From Podospora comata (Eukaryota > Ascomycota > Sordariomycetes > Sordariales > Podosporaceae), in the NCBI GenBank assembly GCA_017354895.1, contig CP071493.1, positions 8,370,001 through 8,434,000 of the forward strand: a DNA stretch of 64,000 nt. The letters are read 5' to 3'. The position numbers were made by a program, and so were the translations under genes. Position 1 is the first letter of the stretch. Each line of letters begins with the position of its first letter. Positions 47,271-58,114 of this stretch are shown here, one piece after another. The notes under the pieces are model-generated. The model saw only the letters and a program-made list of their open reading frames with translations. It did no database searches and was not told the DNA's origin.

Positions 47271-48758
47271 CTATTTCCCCCCCTGCTGTCTATTCTCCTC
47301 CTCCAAAAACTGCCTCATCTCCTTTACCCTTGTCACCTCCCCCTTCTCCTTTCCCATGATATTCTTCTTCTGGGTATAAAATTTGACTCTATCATGCGCC
47401 AGCTTCCCAGCGCGGCGTTTATCAGTTGGACAGCGCAACAGCGGAATCAGAACAATGGCGGAGAGCGTATCAAAGACTTTTTGGGGCGTCACCCCGTGGC
47501 GGGCGGCCACCTCGTCGTACGGGAAGGTTTCCTCGGCCGTTTCGGCAATGTCGATGAGCAAATTTGGAGACGGCTTTTTGCGGAGGGGGATGGTGAATTT
47601 TGTCTTGTTGGGTGGCTGTTCTTCGGGGGCTGCGGTGGGTGCTTTCAACAATTGGGGTGGTGGTGGTGGTGGTGGTGGGGGCACTGGTGATATTTGCGTC
47701 TGCGGTTGAGAGGACGGCTGAAGAGGAGCTTGCTGAAGCCAACGCTTGTGCTCTTGCTGAACTACGGTGCAATGAAGGCCGGGTGGCTTGCATGGGCTTT
47801 GATTATGAATCGGACTTTGGACAGAGGTTGAGCAACATGGTCGCCCTGGCGTCGATTGCGAGCCCGGTGGAATCAACATGTGTCGTGGTTGTTGCCCTTG
47901 TTTCGGGTTGTGAGGTCGGAATACCGGTGGACTCTGACTTTGCATTGGACGTGTATTCATCCACGGGTTTGGGCTCGAGTTCATGTTCAAGTTCATGTTT
48001 TGTTGCGGCATTGGAACAAGACTTCCCATAGAGTACATTGCAAAGGGAATATCGTTTGGTCCGAATGCTGCTTGGTTGATCATCTGACTGGACATGTGTG
48101 TGCTGCTAGTGATGAGAGCATTGTTATCTGATGGTGAAAGCATCTGACCTGTCTCATACGCCGGGTTCTTCATTGCGATCCCCCCAAAATCGAGGCAGGG
48201 GACTTGCTCGAAACATGGCAACGATGTGGAGTTGAACAAAGCGCTGGAACTGGTGAAAAGCGATGTTGGATGGCTTGTAGATGGCATTGGCTGCGACATC
48301 TGTTTGGGTGAAACTGCCACCGACATGCGTGGCACGCGACTGATTGGAGGGAAATCCGTAGGGAAGGCAAAGCTTTCAAGAACTGGGATTAATGCACTGG
48401 GTTGTTCGGGGCTCAATCTGGGGCTAGGATCCTGAGATGGGGCTGGCCCAGTGTCAGTAGTTCTAGTGACGCTGCTGGGTGGCGCGGGTTGATCGGAAGC
48501 ATGGTGATGGCTAGTAGAAGCTTGATGTAACTGCGCGCTGTTTCTGGTTATTCTAGAAACTGCCGGGTCTGGCTTTTGATCGTTCAGGTGTGGGTTTTGG
48601 GCTGGCTGGTCGTTCCGGCGTGGCTTCTTGACGGGACAACAAGATATAAACTCCACTTCATCATCGTCCGCCGTCCGCTTGGCTGGGATTGCTTGAGCGG
48701 GCTTTGCTGCCACTAGCTGAGACGCTGAACCCTTCTCCTGCTGTTTCGAAGACGACAT
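47271..48758 (-). CDS. Disordered protein with a small conserved-looking C-terminal domain (495 aa)
   Basis: A single exon, ATG at 48758 and TAG at 47271-47273. Residues 1 to about 380 are Ser/Pro/Gln/Asn-rich and probably disordered, with a basic KKPRRN patch near residue 45 that could be a nuclear signal and a run of nine or ten prolines near residue 365. The ordered part is at the end: NLLIDIAETAEETFPYDEVA followed by ARHGVTPQKVFDTLSAIVLI and PLLRCPTDKRRAG, about 70 residues of helices with a helix-turn-helix look. I recall similar C-terminal modules in many unnamed Pezizomycotina proteins, but have no function for them. A nuclear or chromatin role is inferred only from the composition. 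The proline run is encoded by a GGT/CCA microsatellite at 47655-47680. Confidence 0.82.
   Translation of the reverse strand: MSSSKQQEKGSASQLVAAKPAQAIPAKRTADDDEVEFISCCPVKKPRRNDQPAQNPHLNDQKPDPAVSRITRNSAQLHQASTSHHHASDQPAPPSSVTRTTDTGPAPSQDPSPRLSPEQPSALIPVLESFAFPTDFPPISRVPRMSVAVSPKQMSQPMPSTSHPTSLFTSSSALFNSTSLPCFEQVPCLDFGGIAMKNPAYETGQMLSPSDNNALITSSTHMSSQMINQAAFGPNDIPFAMYSMGSLVPMPQQNMNLNMNSSPNPWMNTRPMQSQSPPVFRPHNPKQGQQPRHMLIPPGSQSTPGRPCCSTSVQSPIHNQSPCKPPGLHCTVVQQEHKRWLQQAPLQPSSQPQTQISPVPPPPPPPPPQLLKAPTAAPEEQPPNKTKFTIPLRKKPSPNLLIDIAETAEETFPYDEVAARHGVTPQKVFDTLSAIVLIPLLRCPTDKRRAGKLAHDRVKFYTQKKNIMGKEKGEVTRVKEMRQFLEEENRQQGGK
47655..47680. repeat. GGT trinucleotide repeat inside coding sequence
   Basis: About eight GGT units on the plus strand (ACC/CCA on the coding strand) encode the polyproline run of the 47271-48758 protein. 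Length variation here would change the number of prolines without shifting the frame. Confidence 0.9.
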
Positions 48759-49509
48759 GATGGCTACTTTTTTGTCGGCAGTGGATGTGTGGGTGCGAAC
48801 TGGCTTCAGGGCAAGCGCGAGTTATATGTCCAACTATTCAAAGCATCGCGTTAAAAAGCTGACGGTGAAAAAGGAACACATGGAAGCCTGTCATTTCATC
48901 CGATAAGTACTTCACAGGAGGCATCTTTGAAGAGTTGGAATGCGGGACAAGGGGACTATTGAATGGATGCAGCTTGTTGTACATGGCTTCATGATTCAGC
49001 AGGAGAGCAAAGCTTGGGCTGTTGTGCGCATTAGGATGAGATGTAGAATAGACCTTTCGATGATTATGCATCAAGGTTCTCAGCTGAGGCTCTATATATC
49101 TGAAGTAAAAGGTGAATGAGGGGTCCAGTATGGTATGTTCACCATGTTGGAGTCTCGTGTTTTGTCTCAGAAAGGTGCAGCTCCTGAACAAGGGGAAAGG
49201 GGGTGCCAAGATCTGAGCTACGCTACTGCAGCTGTCACAAGTCTTCAAGCAGCTGGCACCACTGCGTGGGTTCTGAGTCCCCACTCGCTTGTGGCCCAAG
49301 CTCCCAACGGCGGGGCAAGGCTGAGCTTCTGCCTTGTGAATTGCTCCCCGCATCATCTCCAACTCTCCCTAATTCTTCCACCAACAATCTTGTGTTTGTC
49401 TCCCAACGAAATCGAAGTAACTACCAAACTTGCTTCCAAATACATGCTCAAAGAAGCCATAAGCATTTTTTTCGACCCAGAAGCGACCACGAACTGAAGA
49501 AGCACCACC
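48759..49509. promoter_or_regulatory. Divergent intergenic region, disordered protein / csn6
   Basis: These 751 bp lie between divergent start codons. A TATATATC element sits at about 49092-49099. No gene is supported. Confidence 0.5.
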
Positions 49510-51006
49510 ATGGCGAACCAGGCAGGAGGGGCCAACGAGCTGCTATCCGCCCAGAAGTCATCAGACTCCGGTCTCCAAATCATTCTTCACCCACTCCCGA
49601 TCCTTGAGATTTCCGACTTTATTACCAGAGGTTACCAAAGGAACTACAAGGGCGCCGTTGTTGGTGGACTTCTTGGTCAGCAAAATGGCCGCGAGATCAC
49701 TATTGAGCACAGCTTCAGCATCAAGTCGGTGAAGAAGGAGGAGGATGGTGGTGTCTACGAGCTCGATGAAGAATGGTTCAGGCAAAGGTTGGATCAAAGT
49801 ATGAGAATTCACCCAGTCATTTAAGCAGTACGCGTTTTGGCAACTAACATGGCGGAAGTGAAACTTGTCCACAAATCACCACAGCTCGACCTGGTAGGCT
49901 GGTATGCTCTCGTGCCCAAGTCGGGCCCAACAGTCCTCCACCTGCCAATCCACCGCCAAATCAGCACTGTCAACGAGTCTGCCGTATTGTTAGGATTCCA
50001 TCTGGAGGACATGCTTTCTCCCGCGGCTGGGGACCCGCTTCCAATCACGATATATGAGTCGAACATGGAGGCCGAAGGTGAAGATAGGGAGATGAAGGAT
50101 TCCGAAAACCCAACCAACATGGTTCTCCGCTTCCGCAAACTTCCCTACGCAACTGAGACTGGAGAGGCCGAGATGATAGGCATGCAGTTCATTCGTGAGG
50201 GTGGCGCCAACGCTTCGGCAGATGATGCCCCAGTCGAAACCAAAAACATCGCTGAGCAATTTGAGCAAAAGATCGCCGTGACGGATGGCAAGGGCAAGCG
50301 TAGGGCCGTTATGACCTCTGGTTCCGTTTCGAAGAACCCAGTCAGTCCGAGTAAAGGCAAGGGGAAACAAAAGGATGAGCCCTCCTCTTCCCCACCGCAG
50401 GCCGAGCCACCCAATCCCGATATCAACCTCACCAGGTCAGAGTCAGAGTACATGGCTGCGCTCCAAGCAAAGTTCAATGCTATCAAGATGCTCAAATCAC
50501 GTATCGCTTTGATCATCACCTATCTGCAACGCCTCCCTCCCACTTTCACGGAAGGAAAGCAAACCACACAGGAAGCTTCTGATGCTGCTCGTGCCTCTGG
50601 CGGCCAATACACGATTCCCTCGAATAATATACTCCGACACATTCAGTCGCTGGTCACCAACATCGACCTTGTCACCCCTGCTGAACAGGCTGCTTTGCGA
50701 AAGGAAATGCTGCAGGAGGCCAACGATGTAAAACTCATCTCTTTGATCTCTGACTTGTTGACCAGCGTCGCTGAGGTCAAGGAGGCAGGTAAAAAGTTCA
50801 GCATCCTGGAGTCATCAAAACAAACACGTGGACCGAGAGGTGGTGTTGGGTATGGCGGACCAGTGGGAGACAAGAGCAATGACTATGAATTAACCGGTTC
50901 CTACAGCTCTATTCATTCGAGGGGACATGCTGAGTTTGGCACGACAGGGTCTGTTTCACAAGAGTTTGGTGGTGCCTCCGATATGCTTCACAACCTCTCT
51001 GATTAA
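49510..51006 (+). CDS. csn6: COP9 signalosome subunit 6 (MPN-minus)
   Basis: CSN6 pairs with the catalytic subunit CSN5 in the COP9 signalosome, which removes Nedd8 from cullins. Exons are 49510-49798 and 49859-51006, giving 478 aa. The 60-nt intron has donor GTATGA, branch CTAAC and acceptor GGAAG; splicing joins RLDQ to MKLVHKSP. The MPN domain covers about residues 20-150: SGLQIILHPLPILEISDFI, AVVGGLLGQQNGREITIEH, LDLVGWYALVP. The JAMM zinc ligands (H-x-H...D) are absent after GWY, as expected for this non-catalytic subunit. The C-terminal helices include AIKMLKSRIALIITYLQ and the DVKLISLISDLLTSVAEV block. Gly-rich and Ser-rich tails are longer than in animals. Start context CCACCATGGCG is ideal. 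Confidence 0.93.
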
Positions 51007-52188
51007 AGTGCTCGTGACGACGAGAGCGGACCACGATAAACACCGAGGGGCTCTACAAAAACAGGAGATGAAGGTGTTGGGGAGCGCTAAGGGCAGCAGA
51101 CATGTACATGCACGAAACATAACGAATGTGTGTCCCCGGTGAGCAAGATAAAGCGATGACAATTATGATGAGTTTATGTATGGCGTTAGACATCCGGGCA
51201 AGACAGGACAGGGGCATGAATCAGGGTCAGGAAATCAGGCAAGGGCATGGGCATGGAAAGGAAACATGATTAGTGGTAGCATCAGCCAGTCACCACGAAT
51301 ACAGGAAAATGCTATGCCTTTGAGCCAACAAAGCTATACACCGGTAAAAGTCATGGAAAATTAGAGACTACTTGATTACTAGTCTGACTGGTGACCTCAC
51401 AAAAACTCCCAAAACAGATATAGCATGTGTGAGTGAAAAAATAGACAGCGACCAAGGAGAAACAACATACTAGAAATGGTCTGCCTACCCACATTCAAGC
51501 CCCAACCAGCTTCCGAAACCCTCCGCTCTCTATCACCATATCGTTATCGCTCCCCTGATGTGAATCACAACTCTTCATCTGCTCCATATTTGCTCACCTG
51601 CTGTGCTTGGAACCCTCTGCAATGCCCAGTGGCATTATCGATAGCACAGCAACATCTGATTTGGTGAACCCTTGGTGTTCATTGAAAGGAACAAAGCCAA
51701 AGACGAAAGATTGATCACACCAAGGAGATGAACACAGCATCATCGTGAAAGAGACAGAAAGATAAAAATAATAATAAAAAGTAGCGATTAGAAAAAGGCA
51801 AAAAGGTCATGTCCCTCATCTGTCTATCCCATCCCAGTCTTTGTTGCTTCAAACCGCTGGAACCTAAAAGAGAGAGAAAAAAACAAAGTGATGACAGTAA
51901 TAGTAGATAAGAAATGATCGCACACTCTAATAAGAGAGAAAGTGGCAAAAAAGTAATCAAGAAAAAAAAAACATCAAAAAAAATCAAAAGAAAACACTGC
52001 CAATCCCTGATTTAGGGATGACAAGGTATCATCGTGGTAATCATTAGACCCATTTCCTGTTCACCCATCCGTCTATATTGTTGCTTTGGCAATACCGAAA
52101 AAGAGATGTCTTCATATACAAGAAGCTGAGATCAAAGAAGAGAGGTCGAAACCGAGGCGGGGGCCTGACCATCATGAGTCTGCACAGT
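51007..52188. other. 1.2-kb convergent intergenic region
   Basis: Both neighbours end here, so it should hold two 3' UTRs and terminators. It is A-rich on the plus strand near 51720-52000. No gene is supported. Confidence 0.6.
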
Positions 52189-53725
52189 CTACTCGGCTTC
52201 AATGACGACCTTGAGTACGAGATTGCCGTCGTCATCCACGGTCCTGCTCGCGAGCTCAAACGCCCCCTTGGCATTGTCGAGGCCCTTGAAGCGGTGGGTG
52301 ACCATCTCGTCCAAGTTCGGCAGAGCATAACCGCCACGGGTTGGTCTGTTGCGGGCGCAGAGGAGCTTTATTCCGGTAGCATAGGTGTTGGCATACCGAA
52401 AGATACCCAGGATGTCAATCTCGCGTAGATGGGCTACCGACATGGGAAGGGTTTGGATCGGCGTCCCCATGCCCACCATGATGACCTTTCCTCCGGCCTT
52501 GGTGGCGTACAGGGCTGTGTGCATGCACACCTCTTTGCCAGTACATTCAAACGTAATATCGACGCCATCGCCCTCGTCATCAATCAAAGGGCTAGAGCCG
52601 TTTGCCTCGGCAAGCATCTCGGCAGCGAGTGTCTTGGCCGTGTCAAGGGAACTCTGAAACGAGATGGTGCTGGCGGGTGTCATGACGCCTTCGCAAGGCG
52701 TCGACGTGCCCGAGTTGCTGCTGTTGTACAGTGATGAGCAGCTGGAAGAGGTGTGGAGCTGTTTTGGCACCACATAGCCGTGTGTGGCAAAGCCTTTGGC
52801 GATGGCAAAGTTGACCCGGCCTTGGTCCACATCTGCAATGGTGACGGTAGAGCATCCGGACTGGCGAGCCATGGCGGCGGTCAGAAGACCAACAGCTCCC
52901 GCACCAAGTACAAGTGCACTGGAGCCAGGCGTAGGAGTGGCCCGGTTGACAGCATGCAGGGCTACTGAGAGGGGCTCGAGCAGAGCAGCAGCATCAAAGG
53001 AGATATTCTCGGGGAGCCTAGAAAGACAACGTTTAGCCGTCTGTGCTATGACGAGACATGTAGATTGCCAAACATACTTGTGACACCACGTTGCGGGGTG
53101 GTTTATGCGATCTTGCAAAGTGCCCTGGAAATGCGGGAACGATTTGGCACTGCTTCTGAACCGCATCTTCTTGCAGAGGTTATACCTCCCCTGGCGGCAG
53201 ATACCACACTGGCCACAGGGTATACCGACCTCGAGTGCAACGCGGTCACCAACATTAAAGCCGGTGACGTGAGGCCCGATGGCAACGACGGTTCCCGAGG
53301 ACTCATGGCCCAGAGAAAGGGGTTGACAGGCACAAAGGTCACCGTTAGCGAACTTCTTGTAGTAGGACACATCAGATCCACAGATTCCTGTGGTCTTGAT
53401 GGCAACCTGTAGTTCACCAATCCCCGGTTCTTGAATATGTTTTTGCTCCTAGACGTGGTGTGAGCAGCTTGACCATTGGACGCGGCTGGCCGAAAATTTC
53501 AAGGCTGAGAAACGACCCCTATCATAGTCCCTGTGTAACCGACCGATCTAAGATCTCTTGGGGCACCCAGGGGTCAGAAGGCGAGGGGCGGGGTGACAGC
53601 TATAAAGACAAACTTACCAATCGTAAATCACGCGGGCCATGCAGGACTGACGCATTGATCGTTGAAGCTTTTGACATGGCGGGTATGTGCATTGGCGCCG
53701 AGTCACCAGTTGCGGAGGGCGCCAT
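52189..53725 (-). CDS. Zinc-dependent polyol dehydrogenase (sorbitol/xylitol/arabinitol dehydrogenase-like, MDR family)
   Basis: This NAD-dependent medium-chain dehydrogenase probably oxidises a sugar alcohol to a ketose. Exons are 53725-53618, 53448-53078 and 53017-52189, giving 435 aa; introns are 169 and 60 nt. Exon 1 encodes only the first 36 residues; ATG 53725 is the most upstream of three candidates. Catalytic zinc ligands C59 (GICGSD), H84 and E85 (LGHESSG) are intact, as are the structural zinc cysteines C114, C117, C120 and C128. ALLEPLSVALHAV and LVLGAGAVGLL (NAD fold) follow. A Ser/Thr-rich insert of about 40-50 residues (SSSCSSLYNSSNSGTSTP and following) sits between the NAD motif and DITFECTG. 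Exact substrate is not readable. The 60-nt intron has no stop and could be mistaken for coding. Confidence 0.92.
53018..53077 (-). other. Stopless 60-nt intron in polyol dehydrogenase
   Basis: Donor GTATGT, branch GGCTAAAC and acceptor TTTCTAG. It is a multiple of three with no in-frame stop, so unspliced RNA would add 20 residues (YVWQSTCLVIAQTAKRCLSR). Splicing restores HPATWCHK/LPENISF, the normal family text. Confidence 0.88.
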
Positions 53726-53824
53726 CTTCAAGGAAGGGAAACGGGGGGCGTGGGATGTAAGTGGGATGTAGAGGTGGGATAGGTGTGTCCAGCCAACGAG
53801 GGGCCGTGAAAAGGGGTCTTCCCC

Positions 53825-53845
53825 GTGGGGTTTGGGAATCCGGGG
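53825..53845 (+). promoter_or_regulatory. Paired CreA/Cre1-type sites upstream of polyol dehydrogenase
   Basis: GTGGGG (53825-53830) and CCGGGG (53840-53845) both fit the SYGGRG consensus of the carbon-catabolite repressor CreA and lie 100-120 bp before the start codon. CreA usually needs two close sites, and repression by glucose would suit a polyol enzyme. The consensus is short, so chance matches are common. Confidence 0.4.
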
Positions 53846-55795
53846 AGCGCAGCTAGGGGACCAAAGGCTTGCTGTGTGATCCGAGAAGCACCACTGCGGC
53901 TCTGTTTGGTGTACTTGGGCGCGGGATGATGTGAGTTGAAGGGTGGTCAGGGAACGCGAGAGAATCGAGGGACAGAAAAAGATAAAAATGTGAAGGGGCA
54001 GAGGCAAGTCTGGTGGCGACGCTTGCGTATGGATATGAGGGAGGGGGGGAAAACCTCTCAGGGCCAGGGGAAACGGATCTGGAGTGGATGGAGCAAGTGA
54101 GGAAAAGCTGGCGGATGCTCATAAACTCGGATCAAGAGTGGGGGTCTCGCCAGGCTCTTTAAGTATAGTAACGACGGTTTGGTTGCCATGATATGAAGCA
54201 CTGACGTGCTGATATGTGTCAATCCTTGGTGGATGCAGTCCGGGGGTGGGAAGGTAGGAAGCAGCAGCGTCAAGAAACCAGGGGCTAGACAAGGTTCAGG
54301 AGCGGAAGTGAAGATGCTTGTCTTCCCTCTCTAGAGCCAAAGCACCACTTTGAACCAGCCGGCTCACCCAGTCAGATATCGACTAGTTATCTCTACTTCT
54401 GCACAAGGGAGAAAATCTTAAGGGACCATCCATGCGCTCCATAGCAGCGCAGAGAGAAGCCCCATAATCTCGGGATCTCATGCAAGGAGGCTAACGAGGG
54501 TTTGTTGCTTCGGCAGGACATCCCATCATCCATGTCCGAGGACGCTACGGCAGCAGCATCGCGACATTCAAGGGTAGAAAAGCTTCACCCATCCGGCGCC
54601 GGAGGCGGTTCAAAAGCACCGAGAATCCCCGCCAGCGCCACTGTTTGGCTTCTGCGTCTCTGCACTTTTGATGTGGACATATGTGCATGCATGTGTATGT
54701 ATATGCTGTGGCAGCTGTGTGCAAGTACGGTAGGTGAACTGTGGTGGCGGCGTGCTGTGTACTGGAACCTTGGGTGATGCGGGAGAACGGGATACGCACC
54801 GCAGGCCCCTGGCAAATACGGGTACCTTGAGCACGTTCCAGAGTCGCAACTGTCGAGGAACAGAGTATGTTGGAGACCAGCCAGGCCAGTCCTGGTGCGA
54901 TCCGGGAGCACTTGGGGCGAGGGTCTTTCCCGTCTGGGTCTGCTCGAACCGTCTGAGTGGACCGCTTTTCGACAAAAATGAGGTACTGTCCGAGAAGGGC
55001 ACAGAGTGCCGGGATCTCGACGCAATGGAGGAACGAATAGCTGGCTTCCATGCAGCAACATGCATGTATATGTCAAGTCCGGCTACTTGGCCGCGGCTTG
55101 TCTGCAGACAGCTAGGGTACCTATCACTTATCGCCAGAGGCTGGGTGCTCAGACAACAATAACCGGGAAGAGGTAAACCGGCAGATTGCGAAGCCGACAA
55201 CGGCTTGCGGCCGAGGGAAGAAGAGTCAGAACGATGAGAATAGAAGCCAGGTCGACCGCCAACGGGGACAGGGTAAGTCGGCGGTAACGGTAATATCAGA
55301 CGGAAGACGGGTGCCCAGGGCCGGCTGTTCCAGTGTTTAGCGAGGCTACACAACTCCCGGCCACTACAACGTCGTCCGGGATATGACGATATATGTATAG
55401 GCAGCAGAACCCTCACCTCGCCCCGGCAGGTGGAGAGATGCTCGTGAAGAGCCTTACACCGATGGGGAGCAGAGGATGCTGTAGAGCCGAAGGTGGTGTG
55501 GACCGAGTTGTGCACTCCCAAGAGCGATCGCGGACTTGAGTCAAAGGTGTCAAGCTGTCTTGATGGGTGGACGGAGAAAGGACGGGGAGGGACAAGAAGT
55601 CTGGAGGAATCATGAATGGGGCAGGGGGTTGGAGAAGGGTGTGTGGGGATGCGGTGTTCGCATCTGGGCTGTGAATGGCGTCGATGACGAGTTAGAGGGG
55701 CAAGCCAGATGTAGGCAAAGCGAGGTAGGTGGGATAAAAACCTGGAGAGAGACGGAAAAGAATGAAACGCTCGAGTCAATCATGAAGATTGCGCG

Positions 55796-55875
55796 GTACC
55801 TAGGTACAGGGCACCTGCCTTGCCTAGGTACCTACCTACCTTAGGTATCTACGGCTACCGCGCCTACCCTAGGTG
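55796..55875. repeat. Cluster of CCTAGG-centred palindromes
   Basis: The cluster contains GGTACCTAGGTAC, then CCTAGGTACCTACCTACC, TTAGGTA and CTACCCTAGGTG within 80 bp. Related single copies occur at 17817-17830, 27185-27200 and 30105-30116. CCTAGG is self-complementary. Confidence 0.8.
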
Positions 55876-58079
55876 CTCACTCCAGGTTGAAGGCAAGAAC
55901 CCTATCTGTTGGTTCTCTGCATCTTCGTCTTTTTTTTTTTTTCGCTTTTCCCCTGCCGCGCTGCCGATAACGCGATCCGGGAGTGACAAAGTGCTGACAT
56001 CTCCTGGGGAAGAGCCGGGCCGCGGTTGGGGTCGCTCTGGGGAACGGATGTGTCTCCGCACAGTGAAGTAGCCTCCCGGGTGCAACCCAAAAGCTGTTCT
56101 CCAGCTCAGCTCGGAAACCTGCCTCGTTTGTACATATTTTCTGGCTGTGTGTACGCTGATGCTTGTGTTGGAGGTAGAGCTCTCTATCTGTGGCAGATCG
56201 ACACGGTGGAAGGAAACCCCTTGGAGATCACTCACTAGCCTCATAGTATAGCTCTCCAAATTCTTGAACCCCACATGTTGCTAACCCCGCTCCACCACAG
56301 AGCATGGGTTCGTTCCAAACGGCCCGGAAGTGGGCCGGTCAACATGCCCCAATACAACTGGGGACCCCTTGATATCTCAACGGCTACGACGACAACAGCT
56401 CGCTCGACATGGCTCGAATTCTGACCCGTCTGAGTCTGTCCGGATCTAGAAATGTCCTGCGAACGATTCATGCCGAGCACGGAAGAAATCACTCTAGCGG
56501 TCAGGAACCACGGGCTGTCAAACTGAGGAGGCAAATGAACGATATGCACCGTGTATTTTGCCGGCCCTATGGCGAAACCTGCGCACATGGCATGGCAGGG
56601 GTAGCTTCCACTTTTTTTGGTATTTGAAACGGAGCACCAGCTTCCAGCAGTGCTGACGAAGCCAGATTCGCCGTGATTTGCCCTCTCGAAGAAAGTATAT
56701 CTCGGGAGAGGTGATGTCCAGCCGCCGCTGCACAAAGACTGAGTGAGTGCCGGAAGACCTCTTACTCGGAGGCGGGATGCTGCGGCCCTGGAAGCGGCCC
56801 AACAGCCATATACGATACGAACATGCACATTTATCGAGTCCTTATCAAAACACCGACAAGATACAGCGGTCGCACAGTGGGTGCCCAAGATCGATTACGC
56901 CGTGTTGATCTTGAGTTCCAGACAAGACGACTGATAACAGGACAGGTACATACTCCGTACATGCTCCTTATCGAACGCACCCGGATCTTTGTCGGATGCT
57001 TCCTCGGTCTCTCCTGTGCAACCCAACCGAGGAACATGAGGTTGGAGAAAACTGGGGTTGGACGACCCAACAACCAGCGGCTCTAAGAAGAAGAAAAAAA
57101 GCAACAACGCCCAGACCTGCCCCACGATTCCATCATCGTATCGCGCTAGCAGGGACGGGAGCGGCGTGTGGGGCCACTAGGCACTTCGGACCAAGATAGG
57201 CAGATCCTAGCTGGCGAGATTTTCCAGCACTCGATGACTGAAGAGACTGATGACAAGAACGACTCCTTACAGAGCGCTCTCGCACAACTCAAATATCCCG
57301 CTCATACATCAAACGCACGCGGCAGTGTTGCTTCAGAGTGGCCAGTATCTCATGACGGTTCAAGACACGTCTCCCTCAAAATGAACGCTCAATGAGGAAA
57401 GCCGGGAGATGCTGCTGCTCAAGGTGCCTATCTCGCAACTCGCAAAGCGGTCCAGGTCGTCAGGGCTTGCGGCCAGCTGGCCGATATTCCACGACTATAC
57501 ACGCCATGAACTTTCACGTCATGGGGCTCCTAGGCTGTAGGTTGGTATCCCCGCTCCTTGTTATGGAACCGATGGCGTTGTCAGGACCCGGGACCATCGG
57601 CGCCAGGTCTGCATGGAAGGCGTAGTGTAGGCCAATCCCACCATCAAATTCACCAACACCTGCCGTTGCATCGGGCCAAACTGCTCCGGGTTCCCGAAGG
57701 CCTAGCTACATGCTTAGGAACCGCTTCCGTCGCTCCGGCGAAGATTCGGACTTGCCTCTACAGAGAGCAAAGTCGATCTTGTTCCCATGTGCGCCGGCGA
57801 GAAGAGTTGGAATTTGCTAGCGTTCTGCAGATGTTGGAAGGGCATTGGGTGCCTTGCCCCTCGCTCGCAGCGGCAGCTGTGTTTTAATGGAGTTTTTTGC
57901 AGAGGTTACCAGTACCAACAATACTCGCTCGTACGAACACCAGGATTCACTACCGTGGCACTACGAGGCTGCACCGGGTGAGTACACCGGAAACCCTGCA
58001 TCTCTCCTGCAGATATAACAAAAAACACAGGGTTATACGGATTCCGTACATACACATATAGCTGCACGACACCACCATG

Positions 58080-58114
58080 CAAACCCCCCCTAGTAAATCT
58101 GCCAGGGGGGTTTG
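58080..58114. repeat. Perfect inverted repeat with 15-nt loop
   Basis: CAAACCCCCC and GGGGGGTTTG form 10 base pairs around a 15-nt spacer. The hairpin lies in the 5.8-kb non-coding stretch, far from any called gene. Confidence 0.8.

Noticed and set aside
43127-53725. Secondary-metabolite or catabolic gene cluster (permease plus polyol dehydrogenase)
   Set aside because: The two genes are separated by unrelated core genes (csn6 and orphans) and no synthase or cluster regulator is present.
54610-55779. 389-codon minus-strand open frame
   Set aside because: It opens from TTG; the first ATG is far inside, leaving about 150 codons. Composition is Ser/Pro/Arg/His-rich and no domain is visible. 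Probably chance.
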